DNA of 64,000 bases. Source: Mucilaginibacter sp. L3T2-6. Its GTDB lineage: Bacteria; Bacteroidota; Bacteroidia; Sphingobacteriales; Sphingobacteriaceae. A model generated the notes under the pieces. The model was not told the origin of the DNA. It made no database searches and was given only the letters and a program-made list of their open reading frames with translations. The stretch spans positions 1 through 64,000 of the forward strand of contig NZ_JAUMKC010000017.1 of the NCBI RefSeq assembly GCF_030519355.1, given 5' to 3'. Position numbers and translations under genes: made by a program. How positions within the stretch are numbered: position 1 is the stretch's first letter; each line of letters starts with the position of its first letter. Shown one piece after another: positions 13,060 to 22,018 of this stretch.

Positions 13060-15012
13060 ATGAAAAAAAGACTATACCTGTTGACGATCCTGCTAACCTT
13101 CGCCGCCTGGGTTTACGGGCAGCCCCAAAATGTAAGCGTAGCAACAGAGCTTAAACGCCTGTACGACATCCGGCAATTGCCGCAATATGTAAGCGGCACC
13201 CATGTATGGGAAAAGTCATCATACGATACCACGGGCGGTAACGACGATGGCTTTAGCGGAAAATATTCTTTTGCCAGGAAAAATCCGGATGGTACGCTGG
13301 TACTTTTTGAGGCAAAAGGCAAAGGCGTGATCGACCGTATCTGGATGCCCACACATAATGATGATACACTCGATTTTTACTTCGACGGCAAAGAAAAACC
13401 TGCATTTTCCATTAAATATTACGACCTGTTCTCGGGCAAGATGTATCCATTTATATCTCCCGTTTGCGGCAACCAATTGGGCGGCTATTTTTGCTATATA
13501 CCCATACCGTTTAATAACGGCTGCAAAATCGTGCTGCGTGCCAAGACTATGCAATTTTACCAGATACAATGCCGCACTTATCCCGGCGGATACAAGGTAA
13601 AGACATTTGACATTAACTTCACAGCCACCGAGAGAGCCGAGCTCGAAAAGGTGGTTAAATTATGGAACGGCGAAAATAACAAAGTCAAAAACTTTTATAA
13701 TGCGGAGACAAAAGTTGCTGAAACGAATGCTCTTCTAAAGCCCGGCAAAACCATCAGCCTATTTAATGCAAACCAGGGCGGGCGGATTGACGGCATTGAA
13801 ATTAGTCCGGCGAGTGCCTTTACCGGATTAAATAAGCAGGTAGATATTAAGATAACCTGGGATGGTGAAATGCAGCCGGCTGTGTATGCTCCGCTGGCAG
13901 ATTTTTTCGGATATGCATATGGTAACCCGTCAATGCAAAGCCTGGTGCTTGGCTCAAAGCAGGGCATTAATTATTGTTACATTCCCATGCCATTCGATAA
14001 ATCAGCAAAAATAGAAGTGATTTACCGCCCTTTGCCGGGAAAAAGTTTGGAAAGGAAAACCATCAACGCCCGGGTGTATTACTCTGCAGATAAACGCAAG
14101 CCCGCAACCGAGGGTAAATTTTATGCCAGTTGGTTTAACGATCATCGGCCGGCAAAAGGGACACCCCATGTATTTCTGAATATCAAAAGCAAGGGCCATT
14201 ATGTTGGCACGTTATTGCAGGCGCAGGGCCTGAACCCGGGCATGACCGAATTTTTTGAAGGCGACGATTCAACCGCTACTGATGGCATCACACGTTTGCA
14301 TGGGACAGGTTCTGAAGATTATTTTAACGGCGGGTGGTACGCATTGCTCGACCGCTGGGACACTAAAATGAGCCTGCCCCTGCACGGTGCGCTTGATTAC
14401 TCCCTGCCTTTTGCACGTACCGGCGGCTACCGGCTGTATTTAAATGATAAACTGTCATTCAGCAAGAGCATTTTCCATTCGATAGAACATGGGCCAAAGG
14501 GAAATAAAATACCAGTGGACTATACATCGGTAGCGCTGTATTACGCCGACGCACCACCTCAAACTGTTATGAAGCCGGATAATGCACATACCAGGGTTTA
14601 TGTCCCCGATACCTTAATTATGTACCCCCAGCTGATGCGTTTTGCATTCCTGGATATTAAGGGAATGAAAGAAGCCGACGGCGGGTTTAATTTCACCGCT
14701 GAGGATAGGGGCCGTATAAACATCAGCCTGAACGAGCTTCCTGCCGGTCGTTATAAAGTTTATGCCGATATGATAAATGATAAAGAGGGCGCCGAGGTTT
14801 CGTTATGGCAGCGCCAAACACAGCTGGGCGAATGGATTTCTGTCAACTCACCCAAAAAAAAGTTAAAACAACACATTTATTTAGGCGATATGTCACTCGG
14901 TGAGCTTAAGAGTTCGCTCACCCTCGTCCTTAAAACCAATGGCGACAACAATAAGTTGACACTGACGAGGTTGATATTTGAAAAAAGTAAAGTTCCTTAC
15001 AGGCCCGAATAA
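13060..15012 (+). CDS. DUF2961 / GH172-family glycoside hydrolase, secreted
   Basis: The protein is 650 residues from ATG 13060; the open frame extends upstream to a TTG at 13018 that overlaps a promoter box. KKRLYLLTILLTFAAWVYG is a signal peptide. HGTGSEDYFNGGWYAL (about residue 425) is the hallmark of DUF2961, now family GH172, whose characterised members act on fructofuranose or arabinofuranose linkages. The C-terminal ~110 residues form a second beta domain. It is probably periplasmic or surface-located. The convergent molybdoenzyme gene overlaps its 3' end by 16 bases. The exact substrate is open. Confidence 0.88.
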   Translation: MKKRLYLLTILLTFAAWVYGQPQNVSVATELKRLYDIRQLPQYVSGTHVWEKSSYDTTGGNDDGFSGKYSFARKNPDGTLVLFEAKGKGVIDRIWMPTHNDDTLDFYFDGKEKPAFSIKYYDLFSGKMYPFISPVCGNQLGGYFCYIPIPFNNGCKIVLRAKTMQFYQIQCRTYPGGYKVKTFDINFTATERAELEKVVKLWNGENNKVKNFYNAETKVAETNALLKPGKTISLFNANQGGRIDGIEISPASAFTGLNKQVDIKITWDGEMQPAVYAPLADFFGYAYGNPSMQSLVLGSKQGINYCYIPMPFDKSAKIEVIYRPLPGKSLERKTINARVYYSADKRKPATEGKFYASWFNDHRPAKGTPHVFLNIKSKGHYVGTLLQAQGLNPGMTEFFEGDDSTATDGITRLHGTGSEDYFNGGWYALLDRWDTKMSLPLHGALDYSLPFARTGGYRLYLNDKLSFSKSIFHSIEHGPKGNKIPVDYTSVALYYADAPPQTVMKPDNAHTRVYVPDTLIMYPQLMRFAFLDIKGMKEADGGFNFTAEDRGRINISLNELPAGRYKVYADMINDKEGAEVSLWQRQTQLGEWISVNSPKKKLKQHIYLGDMSLGELKSSLTLVLKTNGDNNKLTLTRLIFEKSKVPYRPE

Positions 15013-15794
15013 TAGTCATACCCCTGCTCAGCCCAGTAATCACGGGGCCGCGTGTTGCTGAAGGTAATAGTACCTATACGTTTTAGATTTTTAATGCCAT
15101 ATTTAACCGGAATGATCAGCCTTAATGGAGCCCCATGGTTTAAGGGCAGCGGTTTTTCATTTACTTCGTAAGCCAGCAGGGTTTGCGGGTGTATAGCGCT
15201 GGGCATATCGAGGCCCACATAATAGGCTTTATCGGGAGTTTCCATGCCCACGTAATCCATTTTGGTATAATCATCCAGTTGAAAATGTTTTATGAAATCG
15301 ATAAACCTAACACCGCCCCAGTGCGATATCTGGTCCCAGCCCTCAACGCATTTAAAATCGTAGATTATCTCTGTCTTAGGCAGGGCCATTATCTCCTGTA
15401 ATGTTACCTGCAAAATTTCGCCGCCTTTTTTCTGTACCTGTAATTTCCAGCTGGCAGGGTCAAATTTATCTTTAGCCTCCATGCCAATATCACTGTTCAC
15501 CCTTACATTTTTGGCCGCCATGGATTTGGGGTAAGTTTTAACCAAATGGTTATCGCTGAATACCCGTCTGAAAAAAAGCTCGGTTTTATTAAGTGCTTTT
15601 CGCAAAGGCTTGCGGGCTCCTGCCGTTATACCACCTGTCGCTTCGGGGGGTGATTTATAAAGCCAGCGCCAACCTTCGTATGCACCGCCGGCAAGCACGG
15701 CAAAAGTAGCGAACGAGATAAAGTTTCGCCTGCTTATCTGTTGTTCAACAGTAAGGGGCTTTTTTACCTTTTTCTTTTTATCAGGGGTGTTCAT
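14997..15794 (-). CDS. Molybdopterin-dependent oxidoreductase, MsrP (YedY)-like, Tat-exported
   Basis: This is a 265-residue protein. SRRNFISFATFAVLAGG near residues 21-37 is a twin-arginine signal, so export of the folded cofactor-loaded enzyme through Tat is expected (tatC is at 57102). FKCVEGWDQISHWGGVRF holds the Cys that ligates molybdenum in sulfite-oxidase-fold enzymes. The closest known type is MsrP, which repairs methionine sulfoxide in periplasmic proteins. Its start codon overlaps the stop of the cytochrome gene by one base (TAATG), so the two are translationally coupled. It is shorter than E. coli MsrP. The electron donor here would be a b561-type cytochrome instead of MsrQ. Confidence 0.85.
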   Translation of the reverse strand: MNTPDKKKKVKKPLTVEQQISRRNFISFATFAVLAGGAYEGWRWLYKSPPEATGGITAGARKPLRKALNKTELFFRRVFSDNHLVKTYPKSMAAKNVRVNSDIGMEAKDKFDPASWKLQVQKKGGEILQVTLQEIMALPKTEIIYDFKCVEGWDQISHWGGVRFIDFIKHFQLDDYTKMDYVGMETPDKAYYVGLDMPSAIHPQTLLAYEVNEKPLPLNHGAPLRLIIPVKYGIKNLKRIGTITFSNTRPRDYWAEQGYDYYSGL

Positions 15795-16480
15795 TATTTC
15801 TTTATTTTTTGAACAGCAGGCTTACGTTCGCTATCGATTACCTCAAAACCAGAAATAACCGAACGAAAGTTATTCCAGCCAGCTAAAATTACCTGCACTA
15901 TATGTATGACAAAAAAGAATACGTAGCCAAGCGTTAAAGCAAAATGCAGTATCCTGGCAAAATGATAGCCGCCGCAAATCCAGGTTAAATAATAAAACTG
16001 TACGGGCTTATAAATAGCCAACCCGGTAATAACCGAGCCCAGGCCCATTACAATAATCGCTGTATAAGCTATACGCTGGGCTGCGTTATATTTTTTCTGC
16101 GGAGGCGCTATTTTACGGATATGAAGGTCGTGCAGCAGCACCTGCCATGCTTCTTTAAATGAATTTCTTTTGGGCACAAGCTCGCGCCAATCTCCTGAAA
16201 TTATGGTATATAAAATGTAAAGAACACCATTTATAGCAAAAAACCACATGAACAGAAAATGCCAGGCCATACCTTCGGCTAAACGGAAAGGGATGTTGAG
16301 CGTTTTATAAAAGCCATTTGGAAAAAACCTGAAGAATGTGTGACCAAACAGCTTTATAGAATATTCGTCGTTAGCCCAGTAGATCAGCATGCCGCTCCAG
16401 ATCATGATGGCCAGTACCGGAAAATTTACCCAATGGCACCAGCGCATAGCTAAGGAGTGTTTTTCTTTAATGGTTTTCAT
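15794..16480 (-). CDS. Cytochrome b561-domain membrane subunit
   Basis: This is a 228-residue protein with four to five membrane spans (VNFPVLAIMIWSGMLIYWA, WHFLFMWFFAINGVLYILY, IAYTAIIVMGLGSVITGLAI, FALTLGYVFFFVIHIVQVIL). Histidines placed in the spans (MRWCHWVN, YHFARILHF, VFFFVIHI) are likely b-heme ligands. Members serve as quinol-oxidising partners of periplasmic molybdoenzymes, such as thiosulfate-reductase cytochrome subunits. One-base overlap with the MsrP-like gene and 40 bases from the DUF1223 gene upstream indicate one operon read right to left. Confidence 0.87.
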   Translation of the reverse strand: MKTIKEKHSLAMRWCHWVNFPVLAIMIWSGMLIYWANDEYSIKLFGHTFFRFFPNGFYKTLNIPFRLAEGMAWHFLFMWFFAINGVLYILYTIISGDWRELVPKRNSFKEAWQVLLHDLHIRKIAPPQKKYNAAQRIAYTAIIVMGLGSVITGLAIYKPVQFYYLTWICGGYHFARILHFALTLGYVFFFVIHIVQVILAGWNNFRSVISGFEVIDSERKPAVQKIKK

Positions 16481-16520
16481 GCTGTTTGATCATGATATAA
16501 ATCTATCTAAAATTATGGAA

Positions 16521-17324
16521 TTATTTACCACTTAATGCAGCTGACGAATTTCCGTCGTTTAAAAAGGATGCCCTTGCAGCACCTGTTACTAATCCGGTTG
16601 ATTTATTTTGCAAAAAGGCGATTACCTCCCATGTCCTGCTGTTAAATCCGTCCGGTAAGGCTATGTTAACCGCCCCCTCTGTGGCGGGTGACATTACCGC
16701 CTGCAATTTTCGCACAATCTGAACATGAGCCAATGTACGCCCGCTGTTTTCCCCGGCAGCTACTTTCGAGTTGGCCGACTTTTCAATTACCGCTACTTGT
16801 AATACGTCGTTTTTATCTGTATTGCTGATGTGGTATTTCAGTGTAGCTTGCTTTGCGTTGATATCAGCAGCATACAAGTTAATTTTGGTTGCCGCGCCGT
16901 TCTGAAGGCCCACGCTGATAGCTTTGCGCAAAGTCGCTTCTTCTGAGCCGACAAACTCTGTTTTTCCATTCACTACAATTTGCGGTGTGTAAATGCCGTC
17001 TGTCTTTAAATAATGCGCATAGTCACGCTGCCGTTTAGAGTAGTCGGCGTTGCTAAACTGGTCTTTCCACCCCAGGTGATTCCAGTAGTCAACGTGATAA
17101 GCCAGGATGTAAACAGGTTTGCCCGCACTTTCCCTTTCAATTTTTGCAACCAAGGCATCGGCAGGCGGACAACTGGAGCAGCCCTCAGATGTATACAATT
17201 CAACTACGGCGAAGCCCCTGGTTTCAATGGCTGTGCGTTCGGTTAACCTTACATTTATAAAAGCGCTAAGCGCTATAGCCAGTACAATTATTGCAACAGG
17301 GCCAAATATTTTTATCGATTTCAT
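16521..17324 (-). CDS. DUF1223 thioredoxin-fold protein, exported
   Basis: The protein is 267 residues from ATG 17324. The frame stays open to 17477, but the residues before this ATG are not signal-like. KSIKIFGPVAIIVLAIALSA is a signal or membrane anchor. VVELYTSEGCSSCPPADALV carries the CxxC of DUF1223, a family with a thioredoxin fold. It is the first gene of the operon with the cytochrome and MsrP-like genes, which suggests periplasmic thiol or methionine repair. The role is inferred from context. Confidence 0.85.
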   Translation of the reverse strand: MKSIKIFGPVAIIVLAIALSAFINVRLTERTAIETRGFAVVELYTSEGCSSCPPADALVAKIERESAGKPVYILAYHVDYWNHLGWKDQFSNADYSKRQRDYAHYLKTDGIYTPQIVVNGKTEFVGSEEATLRKAISVGLQNGAATKINLYAADINAKQATLKYHISNTDKNDVLQVAVIEKSANSKVAAGENSGRTLAHVQIVRKLQAVMSPATEGAVNIALPDGFNSRTWEVIAFLQNKSTGLVTGAARASFLNDGNSSAALSGK

Positions 17325-17585
17325 GATTATGCTTTTAATTACGGTTTTGTGTTTTGGTCGGATTTGGCTTATAATCCTTACAGCAAAGTTTATTTTTTTT
17401 ATTTTTATAAACCATACTGAACCAACTTGTATAAACTTGTATGAGAAAAAATCCGGGATAGAGATAATTGGCGACAATTCAGTCTGTAAACTTCTGATGT
17501 AAGGTTTGTATTATTTTACCGACAAAGTAATAAAGTCAATAAATACAGGATGTGTCTGCCTGGTAGTTGTGTTTAACTGGGGCTA

Positions 17586-18164
17586 ATGAGTGTTTATATG
17601 AATCAACAACTAAAGCCGCATCAATGGGTTGCGGCGCATGCAGATTATTTATACAGTTTTGCAATTGCCCGTTTAAACGACGAAGAGCAGGCCAGGGACC
17701 TTGTACAGGAAACATTCCTTGCCGCTTTGCAAAAAGTATCCGCATTTGAGGGAAAGAGTTCTGAGCGAACCTGGCTGACGGCTATTCTGAAAAATAAAAT
17801 AGTTGACATTTACCGGAAAAAATCGTCGGGATTAAAAACCACCGCTGTACAGGCAGCAGCCGAGCAGGAACAAAACGATTTTTTTGATGAAGCCAATGGC
17901 CATTGGACGAAGAGCAGCGGACCAAAAGAATTTGGCATCGAAGACAAAGACCACCTGGTAAGCAAGGAGTTTGAACGGGTTTTGAAAATGTGCCTGCAAA
18001 AACTACCTGCGCTATGGATGTCGGTATTTACAATGAAACATATAGATGAGGAGCCGACAGAAACTATTTGTGCAGGGTTAAAGATTTCCTCCGGTAATTT
18101 TTGGGTAATTATTCACCGCGCGAAGGTCAGCTTACGGGCGTGCCTGCAAAAAAACTGGATTTAA
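17586..18164 (+). CDS. ECF-type RNA polymerase sigma factor
   Basis: This is a 192-residue protein. Region 2 is visible as YLYSFAIARLNDEEQARDLV followed by QETFLAAL and WLTAILKNKIVDIYRK. Region 4 is near the end (MCLQKLPALWMSVFTMKHID, SGNFWVIIHRAKVSLRACL). It lies divergent to the DUF1223/cytochrome/MsrP-like operon (262 bases apart) and 11 bases before the zinc anti-sigma gene. It may control that operon; this is inference from position. Confidence 0.9.
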   Translation: MSVYMNQQLKPHQWVAAHADYLYSFAIARLNDEEQARDLVQETFLAALQKVSAFEGKSSERTWLTAILKNKIVDIYRKKSSGLKTTAVQAAAEQEQNDFFDEANGHWTKSSGPKEFGIEDKDHLVSKEFERVLKMCLQKLPALWMSVFTMKHIDEEPTETICAGLKISSGNFWVIIHRAKVSLRACLQKNWI

Positions 18165-18175
18165 AACTTGACGTT

Positions 18176-18451
18176 ATGGGCTATTTAAAAAGGGTAATTT
18201 ACAATTGCAAAAAGGCTACTCTGCTGATAGAAAAACAGGAGATGGCACGCCTTACTTTTAAAGAGGCATTTGAATTGCGCCTCCATTTATTCGGCTGCTC
18301 GTTTTGCAGGATATATAAAAAGCAAAGTGCAGTAATTAACCAAATGGTGCGGCAGCTTTTTCATGATTCATCACTAAAAGGAGCAAAGCTTGACGATGCG
18401 TTTAAAAAAGATTTGCAGGAGAGAATTGAAAATGAATTGAATAAAAACTAA
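18176..18451 (+). CDS. Zinc-finger (ZAS/zf-HC2-type) anti-sigma factor, soluble
   Basis: The protein is 91-92 residues from ATG 18176. The frame is open earlier to 18101, but that part overlaps the sigma gene in another frame. FELRLHLFGCSFCRIYKK contains the H-x3-C-x2-C zinc motif of ZAS anti-sigma factors such as RsrA and ChrR. No membrane segment is present, so the sensor would be cytoplasmic. It directly follows the sigma gene, whose product it presumably binds. Zinc and cysteine at the centre suggests response to oxidants. Confidence 0.78.
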   Translation: MGYLKRVIYNCKKATLLIEKQEMARLTFKEAFELRLHLFGCSFCRIYKKQSAVINQMVRQLFHDSSLKGAKLDDAFKKDLQERIENELNKN

Positions 18452-18472
18452 TAGTTTAATGGTTTCTATTAG
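18448..18472. terminator. Possible bidirectional terminator between anti-sigma and modC
   Basis: CTAATAG and CTATTAG form a perfect 7-bp stem around an 11-base loop between two convergent genes. It overlaps the last codon of one gene and the last codons of the other. It is weak by energy. Confidence 0.3.
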
Positions 18473-19086
18473 CTTATTGTAAATTCCAGAGCCGTCATAT
18501 TATCTAATTCCCGGGGATTGTGTGTCACGATTAAAACTGTTGCCTGCAGCTCCTCAAAAATTCCTTTAAGTTCTTCAATCAATCCTGATTTTGTCGCCGG
18601 GTCCAGTGCCGAAAACGGCTCATCCATCAATAAAAATTTTGGCTTAATGGCCAGCGCACGCAAAATGGCCAGTCGCTGCTGCTGTCCTCCCGAAAGATAT
18701 TCCGGTTTATGGGTCTTAAATGTTTCGAGATTTCCAACGGCTAACAACCTGTTTATCCAGGTGTAATCCCCGGTCGCATATTCAAGGTGCTGTAAAACCG
18801 TCATGTTTGGAAACAATGCATAATCCTGGAATACGAAGCCAATGCCCCGTTTCTGGGGTGGAAGGCTGATTTTTTCAGCGGTATCCAGCCAGCTTATACC
18901 GTTTACTATGATCTTGCCATTTTCGGGCGTCGTAAACCCGGCAATGGTTTTTAAAAAAGTGGTCTTGCCTGCTCCTGACGGTCCGTAAATTTTAGTAATG
19001 CTCCCCTGTGCAATTTCGGTCTTTATCTTTAGCGTGTGTTGCCCTTTATAAGCCTTCAGCTTTTTTTCAATGTCGATGCTTATCAT
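18469..19086 (-). CDS. modC: Molybdate ABC transporter ATPase, short form
   Basis: This is a 205-residue ABC ATPase. It has GPSGAGKTT (Walker A), QQKRG-type Q-loop region VFQDYALFPNM, signature LSGGQQQR, Walker B FLLMDEPFSALD and switch His in VTHNPREL. It is the third gene of modA-modB-modC and overlaps modB by four bases. It ends right after the nucleotide-binding domain and therefore lacks the C-terminal TOBE/Mop domain that usual ModC (about 350 residues) uses to sense molybdate. Identity as ModC comes from the operon. Confidence 0.85.
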   Translation of the reverse strand: MISIDIEKKLKAYKGQHTLKIKTEIAQGSITKIYGPSGAGKTTFLKTIAGFTTPENGKIIVNGISWLDTAEKISLPPQKRGIGFVFQDYALFPNMTVLQHLEYATGDYTWINRLLAVGNLETFKTHKPEYLSGGQQQRLAILRALAIKPKFLLMDEPFSALDPATKSGLIEELKGIFEELQATVLIVTHNPRELDNMTALEFTIS

Positions 19087-19754
19087 TCCAAAGGGGATTT
19101 AAACCTGTATCTATTAAGGACGAATACGCCGGTCACCAAAATAAAGGTTATAGCAAACAGCACCAGTGAATAAAAATTTGCAGCGGAGTAATCCATTTGC
19201 TCAACAGATTCATAAACCGCTATTGATGCCACCCGCGTAACGCCGGGAATATTACCGCCAATCATCAGCACTACACCAAATTCACCAAGCGTATGCGCAA
19301 AAGTTAAAACGGTTGCCGTTAAAAGCGATGGTTTAATATTAGGCAGTGACACGTTAATAAAGGTTTGCCATTTGCTTTTTCCAATACTGTACGATGCCTG
19401 CTCCAAAGATACAGGCAACTGCTGCAGTGCCGACTTAATCGGCCCTATCATAAACGGCATACTGTAAATAACCGAGGCAAGCACCAAGCCTTTGAATGAA
19501 AATACAAACTGGATGTTGAACGAGTTATGAAGCCATTTGCCCAGGCCGTGTTGCGGACTAAACGCCAGCAGCAGATAAAAACCAAGTACCGACGGCGGTA
19601 AAACCAGCGGCATGGTAACAAGCGCCTCGGCAATAATCTTAAAGAATGAACGCCCGCGCGATAACCACCACGCCAATGGGAGGCCAACCAGCAGCAGCAG
19701 CAATGTGGTTATTGCGGCAAGCTTAAGCGTAAGAGTCACGGGGGACAGATCCAT
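19083..19754 (-). CDS. modB: Molybdate ABC transporter permease
   Basis: This is a 223-residue membrane protein with about five to six spans, of normal ModB length. MPLVLPPSVLGFYLLLAFSP and ALQQLPVSLEQASYSIGKSK are typical, the latter being the EAA loop that contacts the ATPase. THTLGEFGVVLMIGGNIPG is the ModB/WtpB signature. It lies 47 bases after modA and overlaps modC by four bases. Confidence 0.92.
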   Translation of the reverse strand: MDLSPVTLTLKLAAITTLLLLLVGLPLAWWLSRGRSFFKIIAEALVTMPLVLPPSVLGFYLLLAFSPQHGLGKWLHNSFNIQFVFSFKGLVLASVIYSMPFMIGPIKSALQQLPVSLEQASYSIGKSKWQTFINVSLPNIKPSLLTATVLTFAHTLGEFGVVLMIGGNIPGVTRVASIAVYESVEQMDYSAANFYSLVLFAITFILVTGVFVLNRYRFKSPLE

Positions 19755-19801
19755 CGGTGCTGGTTTATTGTTCTGTTCGGAATAACTGGCGGGTTGTTTT
19801 T

Positions 19802-20578
19802 TTAATCCACTTTATACCCATACTTCTCGAATATAACTTTCGCGGCAGGGCTTAATACATAATTATAAAACTTTTCGGCATTGACGTTGCCTTTGCCATG
19901 TTTCAATATCACCATACCCTGCTTAATTGCCGTATATAATTTCGGGTCGATCAATTGCCAGTAAAGCTTCGTTTTGTTGGCCGGGTCGGCAACTAGGGCA
20001 CGTGTAGTAAAGCCAACGTCTGCAACGCCTGTTGTGATATAGGTATTCACCTGTGAGATACTTTCACCGCGTACTATTTTGTCCGTAATATCATCCAAAA
20101 TACCGCGATTTTTCAGCGCTTCCTTAGCGGCTTTACCGTAAGGAGCTATAACAGGATTAGCGATAGCAACTTTTTTTATCCTGTCGGTTAGCAGAAGCCT
20201 TTCCCAATTCTCAAAACCTATGTTCTGGTTGCTACAGATAATCAGGCTGCCCTGCGCGTATACCACTGGTTTACGGGTTGTAAAACCCTCTTTGAAAAGC
20301 ATCTCGGGAAATGTCATATCGGCCGATAAAAATACATCAAACGGTGCACCGTTTTTTATTTGGCTGGTCAGATTTCCGGATGCTCCTGCAATAGGCTCAA
20401 TAGAAATTCCGGTCTTATTTTTAAAGTCTTTGCCAAGTGCTTTGATGACTGGTTGCAGATTTGCTGCAATGGCGATCTGCAGGGTTTGCGCGGACAAGGG
20501 TCCTGCAAAAAACAGAAGTAAAGCCGCCAGGAAATTTAACTTTTTTAATTCGGGGGTATAAAAACGGTTCAATTTCAT
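19802..20578 (-). CDS. modA: Molybdate ABC transporter substrate-binding protein
   Basis: This is a 258-residue protein with a signal segment (LNFLAALLLFFAGPLSAQ) and mature start TLQIAIAANLQPVIKALGKD. IAGASGNLTSQIKNGAPFDV followed by FLSADM is the oxyanion-binding region of ModA. DVGFTTRALVADP and the C-terminal YNYVLSPAAKVIFEKYGYKV are also typical. It binds molybdate or tungstate in the periplasm for ModBC. It heads the operon, and the nearby molybdoenzyme gene (14997-15794) gives a local use for the metal. Confidence 0.92.
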   Translation of the reverse strand: MKLNRFYTPELKKLNFLAALLLFFAGPLSAQTLQIAIAANLQPVIKALGKDFKNKTGISIEPIAGASGNLTSQIKNGAPFDVFLSADMTFPEMLFKEGFTTRKPVVYAQGSLIICSNQNIGFENWERLLLTDRIKKVAIANPVIAPYGKAAKEALKNRGILDDITDKIVRGESISQVNTYITTGVADVGFTTRALVADPANKTKLYWQLIDPKLYTAIKQGMVILKHGKGNVNAEKFYNYVLSPAAKVIFEKYGYKVD

Positions 20579-20749
20579 CGGAATTTCTCTATCAGCATAT
20601 TTACATCCGGACCTTATAAACAGTAAGGTTGAAGATGCAGATAAGTAAATTATCCAAATGTATGCAAAAGGGAAATGAGAAAATACAGCCCGCCAGCTTT
20701 TTTATCCGGACGAGCTGCAAACTTTTTCAATAAACATTTTCCGTATAGG

Positions 20750-21130
20750 TTAAGCCAGCAGGTCAGCTTCGGCGCCGAATGCGTGGTCTATCACGATTTT
20801 CCATGTACCATCGGGTTGTCTTTTCATTACTTCAATTCCTTTTGCGCTGATCTTCACCTCTTCACCATCAGTTATACTCCATTCTGAGCGGCCGACAGCT
20901 ATATCGCCCGTTTGCTGGCAATAAACCGTTTTGATCTCCATTTTGCCTTTAATGGACAGGATAGCTTTGATGGCTTCCTCGAATTTTTCTTTGCCAGACA
21001 CAGGCTTGCCTGGCTCGGGTACAATGATGCCTGATACATCGTACATGCTCATTACTGTTGCTATGTTACCGGTATTAAAAGCTGCTGCAAGTGTTGAATG
21101 GGCGTCCTGCGCCCTGGTTGGTAGGTTCAT
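20750..21130 (-). CDS. SnoaL/DUF4440-type (NTF2-like) protein
   Basis: This is a 126-residue protein of the NTF2-like fold. HSTLAAAFNTGNIATVMSMY is the first helix with the usual 'n-gd...y' pattern, GIIVPEPGKPVSGKEKFEEA is the pocket loop, and the strand PDGTWKIVIDHAFGA near the end is typical of DUF4440/SnoaL-like proteins. The cognate ligand or reaction is unknown. It lies 34 bases after the PEP-mutase-like gene on the same strand, so they may be co-transcribed. Confidence 0.8.
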   Translation of the reverse strand: MNLPTRAQDAHSTLAAAFNTGNIATVMSMYDVSGIIVPEPGKPVSGKEKFEEAIKAILSIKGKMEIKTVYCQQTGDIAVGRSEWSITDGEEVKISAKGIEVMKRQPDGTWKIVIDHAFGAEADLLA

Positions 21131-21164
21131 TTTTGTTTGATTTTGATATGTGAACAGATAAATT

Positions 21165-21935
21165 TTAAAGAATGGCGGAAAAATTGCGGTTGCTGATAAC
21201 AGACTTTGCGAGCGCCGCCGCGTGGTTATATACCTTGCTAAAAAGGAATGGGCCCATACTGATACGTTTTACACCGAGTGTTGTCAGTTCGTTAAAACCT
21301 GGCAGCCCGGGCATGCACATCACATTAATGGGTAGTTTCGTGGCGTTCACAACCGACCGGATATCGTTGCTATCAGTAATACATGGTACAAAAATGCCAT
21401 CGATGCCCGTGTTTTTATAAGCATTAATGCGCGTCAGTGTTTCTTCAAGCGCATTAGGCAAACCAAGCAAAAATCCGTCTGTACGCACGTTTAAAAATAT
21501 CCGGAGGTTATTACGACTGACGTAGTCGGCAATAGACGACAGCATTTTCTGATATTCTTCCGTTAATTGTAAACAGCGCGACGAGCCAGTTACGATAGTG
21601 TCTTCCAGGTTAATTCCAGCAACGCCCGCATCATGCAAAAGGTTGATATTTTTGGTAATACCCTCTATAGAGCGACTATAGCCCCCTTCCATATCTACAG
21701 TGAAAGGAATAGCAGCTACTTCAGCCACTCGTTTAGCTACCTGCAGTAAAATATCAAATGGTAGTTTTTCACCATCCTCATAACCCCATGCGTTTGCTAT
21801 TGCGTGACTGGATACGCCAATGGCCTTATAACCTGCGGCCTCAAATAATTTTGCGCTGTTTACGTCCCATATATTTCCCAATAGCAATGGGTCAGCTTGC
21901 TGGTGTAATTGTTTAAATGTTTTGAACTTGCTCAT
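21165..21935 (-). CDS. Isocitrate lyase / PEP mutase superfamily protein
   Basis: The protein is 256 residues from ATG 21935; an in-frame ATG eight codons upstream is less likely. LLGNIWDVNSAKLFEAAGYK and AIGVSSHAIANAWGYEDGE form the first barrel segments, IPFTVDMEGGYS contains the metal-binding acid, and GVAGINLEDTIVTGSSR stands for the family EDxxxxK loop. Related enzymes cleave or form C-C or C-P bonds of oxaloacetate-like substrates. The usual lyase KKCGH is absent, so it is not isocitrate lyase itself. Exact substrate open. Confidence 0.82.
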   Translation of the reverse strand: MSKFKTFKQLHQQADPLLLGNIWDVNSAKLFEAAGYKAIGVSSHAIANAWGYEDGEKLPFDILLQVAKRVAEVAAIPFTVDMEGGYSRSIEGITKNINLLHDAGVAGINLEDTIVTGSSRCLQLTEEYQKMLSSIADYVSRNNLRIFLNVRTDGFLLGLPNALEETLTRINAYKNTGIDGIFVPCITDSNDIRSVVNATKLPINVMCMPGLPGFNELTTLGVKRISMGPFLFSKVYNHAAALAKSVISNRNFSAIL

Positions 21936-22018
21936 TTTGTTATCATTAATAAATAACAAAAGTATTGCGGCTGCAAAAGCATAAATTGTACAAACCGGAA
22001 CTGTTTGCGGTGACGAAT

